From Salinispora arenicola (GTDB lineage Bacteria; Actinomycetota; Actinomycetes; Mycobacteriales; Micromonosporaceae), in the NCBI RefSeq assembly GCF_006716065.1, contig NZ_VFOL01000001.1:868001-932000 (forward strand): a DNA stretch of 64,000 nt. Reading direction: 5' to 3'. The translations under genes and the position numbers were made by a program. Below, piece by piece: positions 1 through 8,082 of this stretch. The notes under the pieces were generated by a model that saw only the letters and a list, made by a program, of their open reading frames with translations, searched no databases and was not told the DNA's origin. Every line of letters begins with the position of its first letter. Within the stretch, counting starts at the first letter, position 1.

Positions 1-156
1 CCGCCCCAGCTCGATTTCGTTGTGTGATCTCCCTCATCTCGCCGGAGCATCCGGTCGAACACGTCGACGAGGGCGCAAACCCCCACCGGGCACCCACGGC
101 GGAGAGGCGCGCGGACCGGCCGGCAACACCGGCACTTCCGATCTGTCCCTGGCGCG

Positions 157-188
157 ACCTGCCGGAATCCGAACAGGGTCCGGCAGGT
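157..188 (+). terminator. Hairpin: 10-bp perfect inverted repeat
   Basis: ACCTGCCGGA at 157-166 pairs exactly with TCCGGCAGGT at 179-188 around a 12-base loop. There is no T-run. It may terminate a gene lying left of the window or act as a leader structure; it sits just before a TAGAAT hexamer. The function is inferred from structure alone. Confidence 0.4.
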
Positions 189-193
189 TCAGG

Positions 194-199
194 TAGAAT
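194..199 (+). promoter_or_regulatory. Possible -10 element TAGAAT for the helicase gene
   Basis: TAGAAT fits the actinobacterial TANNNT -10. No convincing -35 is seen 16-18 bases upstream. If used, it would give the downstream helicase gene a leader of about 260 bases containing the TTCGA repeats at 251-325. Confidence 0.3.
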
Positions 200-250
200 A
201 GAGCAGTTGCCGTGGCACCGACCGAGATCGAACCTCGACCTGGTCCCAGT

Positions 251-325
251 TTCGACGCCTGGTTCACGTTTCGAATCAGTCCCGGTTTCGAGCTGGTCCA
301 ACGTTCGAAGGGGTTCGACGTTCGA
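251..325 (+). repeat. Cluster of six TTCGA motifs in the helicase upstream region
   Basis: TTCGA occurs at 251-255, 270-274, 287-291, 304-308, 314-318 and 321-325, with early spacing near 17-19 bases. The pentamer should be rare at this density in such GC-rich DNA. The stretch 1-466 holds no convincing gene, although the helicase frame stays open back to about 212. The array could be a binding-site array or part of a structured leader. Confidence 0.55.
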
Positions 326-466
326 TCTGGTCGCAGCCGGTCCACGGCGCGCGTGCGGCCCGGTCCGGCTCGGCAGTTCGCCACCCGACCGTGTGGCCCG
401 CGCCACACCGTCCGCGCCTCGAGGACTCAACGGGGCGCACCCACGAGAGGGCACCCCCACATCGAG

Positions 467-2113
467 ATGAGCGAACTCACCCACAACCTCATGGACGGCA
501 CCGAACTCGCCGCCACCGCACCAGTACGCCCGGAAGCGCCTACCTTCGCCGAGTTGGGCGCACGTCAGGAGACCGTCGACGCGCTGGCCGCGGCCGGCAT
601 CACCCGGGCCTTCGCCATCCAGGAGTACGCACTGCCGATCGCGTTGCGCGGCGTCGACCTGATCGGCCAAGCCCCGACCGGTACCGGCAAGACCCTTGGC
701 TTCGGCGTCCCACTGCTGGAGCAGGTCCTCGCTCCCGCTGAGGGCGGCGACGGCACCCCGCAGGCGCTGGTCGTCGTTCCGACCCGCGAGCTGGGCATCC
801 AGGTCGCCAAGGACCTCCAGGCCGCGGGAAGCACCCGTGGTGTCCGAGTACTACCGATCTACGGCGGGGTGGCGTACGAGCCACAGATCGAGGCGCTCCG
901 CTCGGGTGTCGAGATCCTGGTCGGCACCCCCGGCAGGCTACTCGACCTGGCCAAGCAGAAGCACCTGAAGCTCGATCGGGTTCGCGCACTCGTCCTGGAC
1001 GAGGCCGACCGAATGCTCGACCTGGGTTTCCTCGACGACGTCGAGAGGATCCTGGCGATACTGCCGGAGGACCGGCAGACGATGCTCTTCTCGGCGACCA
1101 TGCCGGACCCGATCGTCGCGCTGTCCCGGCGCTTCCTACGCCGGCCGGTGACAATCCACGCCGGGCACACCGCCGAGACCGGCCCGTCACCCCAGACCCA
1201 GCAGTTGGCCTACCGCACCCACTCACTTAACAAGATCGAGATTGTGGCGCGGATCCTCCAGGCCAGGGGGCGCGGACTGACCATGATCTTCACCCGGACC
1301 AAGCGGGCGGCCGACCGGGTAGCAGCAGACCTGGACTTCCGTGGATTCGCCGTGGCCGCCGTGCACGGCGACCTCGGGCAGGGCGCGCGGGAGCGGGCGC
1401 TGCGGGCGTTCCGCACCGGCAAGATCGACACTTTGGTCGCCACCGACGTGGCCGCCCGGGGCATTGACGTCAGCGGCGTCACCCACGTCCTCAACTACGA
1501 CTGTCCGGAAGACCAGGACACATACACCCACCGGATCGGCCGGACCGGGCGGGCGGGGGCGAGCGGCGTCGCGGTGACCTTCGTCGACTGGGACGACATG
1601 CCGCGCTGGCGGATCATCGACAAGACCCTCGGCCTGGACATGCCGGAGCCGCCGGAGACCTACCACACCTCCCCGCACCTCTATGCGGACCTTGACATCT
1701 CCCCTGAGGTCACCGGCACCCTGCCAACCGGCGCACGAACCCGGGCCGGACTCTCCGCCGAGGTCGAGGAAGACCTCGGCGGGCGAGCCCGCCGAGGCGA
1801 TAGCCGGGGCACCCGCCGCGGCGCAGGCCGCAACCGCCGCCGGGACCGCGGCGGGGACGCCGGAAGTGGTGCTGCCGCGACCACGGAGCCGGCCGAGGCA
1901 ACCGAAACCGCGGAGCGCCCACCCCGCCGACGGCAACGCCGCCGGGGCGGCGAGGTGGTGTCCAGCGGCCAACCCGCGGTAACCACCGCCGAGACCGACG
2001 AGCCGGCTGTCGTCGACCCGCAGGGGGCAGCGGCGCCGAAGCCACGGCGGCGTCGGCGTCGCCGTGGTGGTGGCTCGGGCACCGGTGCGGCGGCCGGGAC
2101 AACCACCGACTGA
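467..2113 (+). CDS. DEAD-box ATP-dependent RNA helicase (RhlE/CshA type)
   Basis: 548 residues. It should unwind RNA duplexes at the cost of ATP, in the cytoplasm, in ribosome assembly or mRNA turnover. All core motifs are visible: AIQ (Q motif, ~50), APTGTGKT (~69-76), PTRELG (~105), TPGR (~154), DEAD (178-181), SAT (209-211), a VATDVAARGID block (~324-334) and HRIGRTGR (355-362). Beyond ~420 the protein is a low-complexity Arg/Gly/Ala/Thr tail with runs of RRR, typical of RNA-binding tails. The ATG at 467 is chosen because the family-like sequence begins there; the only purine-rich stretch (GAGAGG, 445-450) is rather far, so ATG 491 is an alternative. A perfect hairpin follows at 2131. Confidence 0.93.
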   Translation: MSELTHNLMDGTELAATAPVRPEAPTFAELGARQETVDALAAAGITRAFAIQEYALPIALRGVDLIGQAPTGTGKTLGFGVPLLEQVLAPAEGGDGTPQALVVVPTRELGIQVAKDLQAAGSTRGVRVLPIYGGVAYEPQIEALRSGVEILVGTPGRLLDLAKQKHLKLDRVRALVLDEADRMLDLGFLDDVERILAILPEDRQTMLFSATMPDPIVALSRRFLRRPVTIHAGHTAETGPSPQTQQLAYRTHSLNKIEIVARILQARGRGLTMIFTRTKRAADRVAADLDFRGFAVAAVHGDLGQGARERALRAFRTGKIDTLVATDVAARGIDVSGVTHVLNYDCPEDQDTYTHRIGRTGRAGASGVAVTFVDWDDMPRWRIIDKTLGLDMPEPPETYHTSPHLYADLDISPEVTGTLPTGARTRAGLSAEVEEDLGGRARRGDSRGTRRGAGRNRRRDRGGDAGSGAAATTEPAEATETAERPPRRRQRRRGGEVVSSGQPAVTTAETDEPAVVDPQGAAAPKPRRRRRRRGGGSGTGAAAGTTTD

Positions 2114-2130
2114 GCAGCCAGCGCGCCTTC

Positions 2131-2164
2131 CGACGTCCCCCGCTGTCACCCACGGGGGACGTCG
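2131..2164 (+). terminator. Strong hairpin terminator after the helicase gene
   Basis: A perfect 12-bp stem (2131-2142 with 2153-2164) encloses a 10-base loop and starts 17 bases after the helicase stop. There is no U-tract, as is common in actinomycetes. Confidence 0.8.
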
Positions 2165-2282
2165 TGCGTCTGGGGTGTCCAAGCGACTACCGCACCACAC
2201 CGGTCGGGCCGCACCGGGTGCCCCCGTCGTCGGTGCGGGGGCGCACCACCAGCCAACCGACCACCCCGGGAAGGATGACACC

Positions 2283-3461
2283 ATGCCGGAACCGCTGCAC
2301 GCCGCGCTCGCTGAGGTACGGGCGCTGCTGCTCGCACCCGGGCTCAGCCGGGCGGTGGGCGCCGGACACCGCCGTGGGCTTCGCCCGACGGTGCACCGCG
2401 CGGAGCTACGGCCGGTCACCCTCAAATCCGGCCCCCGACTCCAGATCACCACCTCGGACGGGAGTAGGCCGCACACCCGCAACGTCGGTTGGGACGGGGA
2501 AGCGGACGCGGCGGTGGACGCACTGTTGGCCGAACCTTTCGGCAACTGGCATGTGGAGACCGCGGAGACGACCCTGCAACTGCGGGTCACGAAGTCCGGT
2601 GCGGCACAGGTACACCGTGCGGCGGCCCAACCGGTAGCCGAGCCGGCCGCCCACGACCGGACGAAGGCCCACCTACTCGATCCCGGTGACCCGATCTTCA
2701 CTGTGATCGGTGCGTCGGCGGCCAAACGGCGACAGGTGGACGCCTTTCTGCGGGCGCTCGCCGCAACGCTCCCGGACGATCTCGCCGGTCCGCTGCACGT
2801 CGTCGACCTGGGTTGCGGAAACGCGTACCTGACCTTCGCCGCGTACCACTGGTTGACCCAACGGGGCCTCGACGTCCACCTGATCGGTGTCGACGTACGC
2901 GAGGACCAGCGCCAACGCAACACCGAGTTGGCCCGGCGGCTGGGTTGGACCGACCGGGTGCGCTTCGTCGCGGGCACGATCGCCGACGCCCCGGTCGGGT
3001 CCGCTCCCGATCTGGTGCTGGCCCTGCACGCCTGCGACACCGCCACCGACGAGGCGCTGGCACGGGCGGTGCGGTGGGGGTCTCGCTGGGTGCTCGCGGC
3101 GCCGTGCTGCCACCACGACATCGCCGCGCAACTGCGCTCCCAGCCAACTCCGCCCCCATATGAACTACTGACTCGGCAGGGCATCCTCCGCGAGCGGTTC
3201 GCGGACGTGCTCACCGATGCGGTCCGGGCAGGGCTGTTGCGCCTACACGGCTACCGGGCCGAGGTGGTCGAGTTCGTCGACTCCCGGCACACACCCCGGA
3301 ACCTGCTCATCCGGGCCCGGCGTACCGGGGCGATCCCCACCGGTGAGCGCTGGACGGAGTACCGGACCCTGGTGGATGGATGGAGGGTGACCCCGAGGCT
3401 GGCGATGCTGCTCGACGAGCCACCCGCTGGGACGTCCACCGGTGCGGCCGTAGCCGACTGA
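2283..3461 (+). CDS. Class I SAM-dependent methyltransferase
   Basis: 392 residues. The N-terminal ~130 residues are not recognised. The C-terminal two thirds is a Rossmann methyltransferase: motif I VVDLGCGN (173-180), an acidic VDV about 30 residues on, then ALHACDTATDEAL (~244) and a PCCHHD cluster (~270). These last two resemble the Methyltransf_32 family; the Cys/His cluster may bind metal. The substrate cannot be told from sequence. The start is ATG 2283 with GGGAAGGA just upstream. It stands alone between the helicase terminator and a weaker hairpin at 3498-3532. Confidence 0.85.
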   Translation: MPEPLHAALAEVRALLLAPGLSRAVGAGHRRGLRPTVHRAELRPVTLKSGPRLQITTSDGSRPHTRNVGWDGEADAAVDALLAEPFGNWHVETAETTLQLRVTKSGAAQVHRAAAQPVAEPAAHDRTKAHLLDPGDPIFTVIGASAAKRRQVDAFLRALAATLPDDLAGPLHVVDLGCGNAYLTFAAYHWLTQRGLDVHLIGVDVREDQRQRNTELARRLGWTDRVRFVAGTIADAPVGSAPDLVLALHACDTATDEALARAVRWGSRWVLAAPCCHHDIAAQLRSQPTPPPYELLTRQGILRERFADVLTDAVRAGLLRLHGYRAEVVEFVDSRHTPRNLLIRARRTGAIPTGERWTEYRTLVDGWRVTPRLAMLLDEPPAGTSTGAAVAD

Positions 3462-3497
3462 CTGGTCCGGACGCGCCGACGCCGTTCGCGGTCTCGC

Positions 3498-3532
3498 CCC
3501 CGACGGACACCGGCCCGCCCCGGCCGTCGGGG
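3498..3532 (+). terminator. Possible terminator hairpin after the methyltransferase
   Basis: CCCCGACGG (3498-3506) pairs with CCGTCGGGG (3524-3532) around a 17-base loop, 36 bases past the stop codon. The long loop makes it weaker than the other hairpins here. Confidence 0.4.
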
Positions 3533-3674
3533 CGATCCCCGTGGACGACGGTCTGTCCAATCAGTCCATAGCCAAGCACGGCAGCCGTACTACCCTCGAA
3601 CCGCGTACGGTGGGTCGTCGGTCATCGCCGGTGCGAGGGCTGTACCGGTCACCGGGGGAGGAAGATCCGCTGGG

Positions 3675-4088
3675 ATGGCTTCGGAGGAAGTAACACCGCA
3701 GGCGGCGTTCGCACGCTTCGTCCGGCGGGCCATCGACGACGCCCGCGCGGAGCGCGGCTGGACGGTGACCGAACTGGCAACCCACACCGGGATCGGTCGT
3801 TCCACCGTCTTCCGCTGGCTAGCCGGTGACTGGCATGACTATCCCGAACTGGCAAAGGTTCGAAGCTTCTGCGCCGCGCTGGGCCTGCCCGTCGCCGCCG
3901 CGTTCCGCGCTCTCGGACTGCCGGACACCGGGCCCGTGCCACGTGGGCGCGACGACGGGCCGGTCGAGGCCGACGTCCGGGTGATCCTCCAACACCTCGC
4001 CGACCCGACGGTGCCGGTCGAGGAGAAACACCACATCCGGGATCTGCTCCGCTATCTGGCCCAGCGGCCGATCCGTCGGATCGGCTGA
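3675..4088 (+). CDS. XRE-family helix-turn-helix regulator
   Basis: 137 residues. Residues ~15-75 form a Cro/CI-type HTH: WTVTELATHTGIGRSTVFRWLAG is the DNA-contacting part, followed by a helix ending in a short ALGLPVAAAFRALGL segment. The C-terminal half (DVRVILQHLADPTVPVEEKHHIRDLL) is helical and could dimerise. GGGGGAGGAAG lies 12-20 bases before ATG 3675. It converges with the RecQ gene, with only four bases between their stops. Targets are unknown. Confidence 0.85.
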   Translation: MASEEVTPQAAFARFVRRAIDDARAERGWTVTELATHTGIGRSTVFRWLAGDWHDYPELAKVRSFCAALGLPVAAAFRALGLPDTGPVPRGRDDGPVEADVRVILQHLADPTVPVEEKHHIRDLLRYLAQRPIRRIG

Positions 4089-4092
4089 CGAC

Positions 4093-6234
4093 TCAACCGG
4101 CGACCGCCAGGGCGAGCGGGAGCACGTCCGTCGCTCCCGCTCGGCGCAGTTCCCGGGCCACCATCGTCATGGTCCACCCCGAGTCGACCAGGTCGTCGAC
4201 GAGCAGCACCGGACCGTCCAGCCCGGCAAGAGCCCCGGCCAGCTCCGGCGGCAGGGCCACCGAGCCGTGCAGGGCGCGTACCCGTTGGGCGCTGTTGCCG
4301 CGGGGCCCGCCGTCGGCAGCCACCGCGACGGTGCCGAACAGCGGCATCCGGCCCACTACGGCGATCCGACCGGCGAGCGAGGCGACCAGCCGGGCTCGGC
4401 AGTGGGAGCCGATCGCGACCACCCCGACCGGGCGACGCGGCCACGGATCGGCGCCATGCGCCCACGCCCGGAGCACCTCGACCACGGCGGCGACCACGTC
4501 GTCCGGCACGTCCGCGTCGACCGCGTCCGGCCCGACCAACTCGCGAAGCCGCCCGCCCCAGCCGAGGTCGGACAGGCGCCCGACGGCCCGACCGGGCAGC
4601 GCCTGCTCCGGGAGGGCGATCCGCCCCTTCAGCGGAACGCCCACCGCGGCCAGGCCGGTCGGCCAGAGCTTCTTCGGCGGGATTCCGAGCCCGGGACGGC
4701 CGAGGAAGGCCTCCGCGGCCCGCAGGGCGTCATCGGACACATCGGCCTGGAAGGTCGGTGCGGCGCAGCGGTCGCACCGCCCACAGTCGGTCGCTGCGCC
4801 GTCGTCCAGGCACTCCCGGAGGTACCGCAGGCGGCAGCCAGGGGTGGTGGCGTATTCCCGCATCGCCGCCTGTTCGGCGGTGCGGGCCGCGGCGACCCGG
4901 CGCAATCGAGCCTCGTCGTAGGTCCACGGTGCACCGGTGGCGACCCAACCCCCGCGTACCCGGCGGACCGCGCCGTCCACGTCCAGAACCTTGAGCATCA
5001 GCTCCAGCCGGGTACGGCGCAGGTCCACCATCGGTTCGAGTGCCTGCGTGGAGAGTGGGCGGTCGGTGGGCAGCGCCGCCAGCACCGTCCGCACCTGACT
5101 CTCCGGTGGGAAGGCGAGCGAGGCGAAGTACCGCCAGATGGCGGCGTCCTCGGCGCCGCCGGGCAGCAGCAGCACCTCGGCGTGGACAACGGCCCGGCCG
5201 GCCCGGCCGACCTGTTGGTAGTACGCGATGGGAGAGGGTGGGGCGCCGAGGTGCACCACGAACCCGAGGTCCGGCTTGTCGAACCCCATCCCGAGCGCGC
5301 TGGTGGCCACCAATGCCTTGATCTTGTTGTCGAGAAGGTCCTGCTCGGCGGCGCGGCGGTCCGCGTCGTCGGCCTGACCGGTGTACGACGCCACCGCGTA
5401 GCCCCGGGACCGCAGGAACTCGGCGGTCTCCGCCGCCGCAGCCACCGTCAGCGTGTAGACGATGCCGGAGCCCGGCAGGTCCTCCAGGTGGTCGGCGAGC
5501 CAGGCCAGCCGGTACGCCGGGCCGGGCAGGTCGACCACCCCGAGCCGCAGCGACTCCCGGTCAAGACTGCCCCGCAGCACCAGTGCCTCGGGCCCCACCC
5601 CGGGCCGGGACGAATCGCCGAGTTGCTCGGCGACGTCCTGGGTGACCCGGGCGTTGGCGGTGGCCGTGGTGGCGAGCACCGGCGTGCCGACCGGCAGGTT
5701 GCCGAGAAACGTCCGCAACCGGCGATAGTCGGGGCGGAAGTCGTGTCCCCAGTCGGAGACGCAGTGCGCCTCGTCCACCACGAGCAGCCCGGTGGTGGCC
5801 GCCAGCTTCGGCAGTACGGTGTCCCGGAAGTCGGGGTTGTTGAGCCGTTCCGGACTGATCAGGAGCACGTCCACCGTTCCGGCGTGGATCTCTCCGGTTA
5901 TCTCGTCCCACTCGTCGAGGTTCGCGGAGTTGATGGTCCGCGCCCGGATACCGGCCCGAGCGGCCGAGTCGACCTGGTTGCGCATCAACGCCAGCAACGG
6001 CGAGACGATGACGGTGGGCCCGTGCTCGCCGGCCGCCCGCAGCAGCGCGGTGGCCACGAAGTAGACCGCCGACTTCCCCCAACCGGTGCGCTGGACGCAG
6101 AGCACCCGCCGCCGGTCGACCACCAGCGCCTCGATCGCCCGCCACTGGTCGTCGCGGAGCCGGGCGTGTTCCCCGGCCAACCGCCGTAGCACCGTCTCGG
6201 CCTGCTCACGTACCGCCATTCGGTCCTGGCCCAT
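4093..6234 (-). CDS. RecQ-family DNA helicase with C-terminal phosphoribosyltransferase-like domain
   Basis: 713 residues. SF2 helicase core: QRTGWGKS (Walker A, 48-55), DEAHCVSDWGHDFRPDY (154-170), TATA, and a motif VI-like QQVGRAGR. A Cys cluster of the RecQ zinc-binding type (CLDDGAATDCGRCDRC) follows. There is no HRDC domain. Instead the last ~120 residues look like a phosphoribosyltransferase fold ending in VLLVDDLVDSGWT, the acidic PRPP-binding loop of type I PRTases. RecQ-PRTase fusions occur in other actinobacteria as far as I recall; the role of the second domain is not established. ATG 6219 is an alternative start. Confidence 0.9.
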   Translation of the reverse strand: MGQDRMAVREQAETVLRRLAGEHARLRDDQWRAIEALVVDRRRVLCVQRTGWGKSAVYFVATALLRAAGEHGPTVIVSPLLALMRNQVDSAARAGIRARTINSANLDEWDEITGEIHAGTVDVLLISPERLNNPDFRDTVLPKLAATTGLLVVDEAHCVSDWGHDFRPDYRRLRTFLGNLPVGTPVLATTATANARVTQDVAEQLGDSSRPGVGPEALVLRGSLDRESLRLGVVDLPGPAYRLAWLADHLEDLPGSGIVYTLTVAAAAETAEFLRSRGYAVASYTGQADDADRRAAEQDLLDNKIKALVATSALGMGFDKPDLGFVVHLGAPPSPIAYYQQVGRAGRAVVHAEVLLLPGGAEDAAIWRYFASLAFPPESQVRTVLAALPTDRPLSTQALEPMVDLRRTRLELMLKVLDVDGAVRRVRGGWVATGAPWTYDEARLRRVAAARTAEQAAMREYATTPGCRLRYLRECLDDGAATDCGRCDRCAAPTFQADVSDDALRAAEAFLGRPGLGIPPKKLWPTGLAAVGVPLKGRIALPEQALPGRAVGRLSDLGWGGRLRELVGPDAVDADVPDDVVAAVVEVLRAWAHGADPWPRRPVGVVAIGSHCRARLVASLAGRIAVVGRMPLFGTVAVAADGGPRGNSAQRVRALHGSVALPPELAGALAGLDGPVLLVDDLVDSGWTMTMVARELRRAGATDVLPLALAVAG

Positions 6235-6331
6235 CCGGCATTTCTACCAGCGCCCCACGCGCCGGTTGCCGGCGACGGGATCCATGTCAGGATCGGCTAC
6301 GGCATCACCGGTTCGAGAGAGGCAACAGCGC

Positions 6332-7123
6332 ATGACGCAGCGAACCTGCGCCACCACGCCGGTCCGGCGATTCGCCGTCGGCTCGGCCACCGTCGTGGCC
6401 GCCGGCATCCTGCTGGCGGGGTGCGGGTCGGGTGGCGACCCGCCGCCGCCCCCCGACCCGAAGGACACCCTGCTGTCCGCGGTGCCGAACGAGACGACCC
6501 CGGCGTTCCGCTTCACCGGCACGGACGCCAGCGGTACGGTCACCGGCTCCGTCGACCCGGCCGGCAAGGGTATGGAGTTGACCGTCGTCCAGCAGGACGC
6601 CGAGGCCGAATTCGCCCTGACGATCTCCTTCCGAGTGGTTGACCAGCGTTCCTGGATGCGGGTGGACTTCGAGGACGCGGTCGAGCTGAGCACGTTGCTC
6701 GAGTTGCCGCGGCAGTGGATGGAACTGGACCAGAGCAAGCTCACGAAGCCGGAGGTGTATGGGGGCGCCGACGTCGGCAACGCCGCGGCGATCATCCGGA
6801 CGGCTGTGGCGGTGCAGCAGCAGACCGATGGTTCGTACGCCGGCACGGTCGATCTGACAGGTGGACCGGAGGTGGCCGAGGCGGTGGACGGCGTGGACGT
6901 CACGGCGATGGGCGAGGCCGCGACGGCGATCCCGTTCACGGCGGTGGTCGGCGCGAACGGCAACCTCGGCACGCTGGCCCTGGATCTCCCCGCCGTGGGC
7001 GAGCAGCAGGCCGTCGAGTACGTGGTGAGGTACTACGACCACGGCAACACCCCGGCGGTCGCTCCACCCACCGGCGACGTGGCACCGGCGCCCGCCGCGG
7101 CGTACGACCTGCTGAACGGCTGA
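6332..7123 (+). CDS. Secreted lipoprotein of unknown function
   Basis: 263 residues. It has an N-terminal signal peptide with a lipobox LLAGC (Cys31), so it should be lipid-anchored outside the membrane. After a Pro-rich linker (PPPPPDPKD) comes a domain alternating short beta-like segments (ALTISFRVV, QRSWMRVDF, PFTAVVGANG). The pattern faintly recalls LppX/LprG-like lipid-binding lipoproteins, but I would not assign that family. GAGAGG lies about 10 bases before ATG 6332. It is divergent from recQ and converges with the SDR gene. Confidence 0.8.
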   Translation: MTQRTCATTPVRRFAVGSATVVAAGILLAGCGSGGDPPPPPDPKDTLLSAVPNETTPAFRFTGTDASGTVTGSVDPAGKGMELTVVQQDAEAEFALTISFRVVDQRSWMRVDFEDAVELSTLLELPRQWMELDQSKLTKPEVYGGADVGNAAAIIRTAVAVQQQTDGSYAGTVDLTGGPEVAEAVDGVDVTAMGEAATAIPFTAVVGANGNLGTLALDLPAVGEQQAVEYVVRYYDHGNTPAVAPPTGDVAPAPAAAYDLLNG

Positions 7124-7150
7124 ACGGCTGTTGGTGGGGGGTCGCCGCCG

Positions 7151-7897
7151 TCACCGACCCAGGACCGACCCGCCGTTGACGCCGAGGACCTGCCCCGTGA
7201 CGTAGCCTGCGGCGGGACCGGCGAGGTAGCGGACCGCCTCGGCGATGTCGTCTGGGGTACCGGCTCGCCCGACCAGCGTGGCCGCGACCCGTCTGGCGTG
7301 TCCCTGGGGCGTCATCCGGCCGCCGAAGAACTCGGTGTCCGTGACGTACCCGGGGCTGACCACATTGACCGTGATCTGCTCCGGCCCAAGCTGGGCCGCC
7401 AGGTCGTACGCCCAGCCGTGCAACGCGGCCTTCGCCGCGGAGTACGGCCCGCCGCCACCCTGCTGCGCCGCGATCGAGCTGACCAGAATCACTCGGCCGC
7501 CGGGGCGCCGCAACGCCGGCCGGAGCGCCTCGGTGAGCAGGACGGCGGTGAGAACGTTCGCGTCGAGATTGGCCCGCCACTGGTGGGCGACTCCGGCCAG
7601 GGTGCCGGAATCCCCGCCGCGGTAGCTCCCGGCGTTGTTGATCACCGCGTCGACGGCCCGACCCTCGACCGTCTCGGCCACCCGGGAGACCTGTTCCGGA
7701 TCGGCCAGGTCCGCCACCACCGCCCGGACCGCGCCGGGTCGGGCAATATCCCAGGAAATCCGGGCCGTGGTAGCCCGCAGCGCCTCCTCCCGCCGGCCCA
7801 CGACGAGCACATCGAACCCGTCAACGGCCAGCACCCGAGCGATGGCCGCCCCGATCCCGGTACCGCCGCCACTGACCACGGCCAGCCGCTCACCCAT
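7151..7897 (-). CDS. Short-chain dehydrogenase/reductase
   Basis: 248 residues, the usual SDR length. It carries the NAD(P) glycine motif GGGTGIG near the N-terminus, NNAG, a catalytic Ser in ILVSSIAA, YSAAK as the active-site Tyr/Lys, and the PGYVTDTEF segment after beta-6. An Arg pair after beta-2 (VVGRREE) suggests NADPH preference. GGAGG sits 8 bases before ATG 7897. The substrate is unknown; it converges with the lipoprotein gene. Confidence 0.9.
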   Translation of the reverse strand: MGERLAVVSGGGTGIGAAIARVLAVDGFDVLVVGRREEALRATTARISWDIARPGAVRAVVADLADPEQVSRVAETVEGRAVDAVINNAGSYRGGDSGTLAGVAHQWRANLDANVLTAVLLTEALRPALRRPGGRVILVSSIAAQQGGGGPYSAAKAALHGWAYDLAAQLGPEQITVNVVSPGYVTDTEFFGGRMTPQGHARRVAATLVGRAGTPDDIAEAVRYLAGPAAGYVTGQVLGVNGGSVLGR

Positions 7898-8082
7898 ACG
7901 CTGTCCTCCCTCGCCGGTGTCACCGTCGATCAGGAGGTTAGCGGGGTGTGGCCGCGCCGGGCAGCCACCGGCCATAGGTTAGTCTGGAAAACGCCCGCAG
8001 GAGGGCCGGTTCCTGGTCGGCGGTCAGCACCCGGGAGGCCGTTTCCACCCCACCACCACCGGCGAAAAGTGAAGATTGTCGG

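Noticed and set aside
212..466. In-frame upstream extension of the helicase gene
   Set aside because: No protein-like sequence before residue 86 of that frame; the TTCGA array reads as low-complexity peptide. The ATG at 467 fits the family better.
1223..3214. 663-codon minus-strand frame over the helicase and methyltransferase
   Set aside because: Antisense artefact of high GC; no motif or ribosome site.
4267..6189. 640-codon plus-strand frame over recQ
   Set aside because: Antisense to a protein with complete RecQ motifs.
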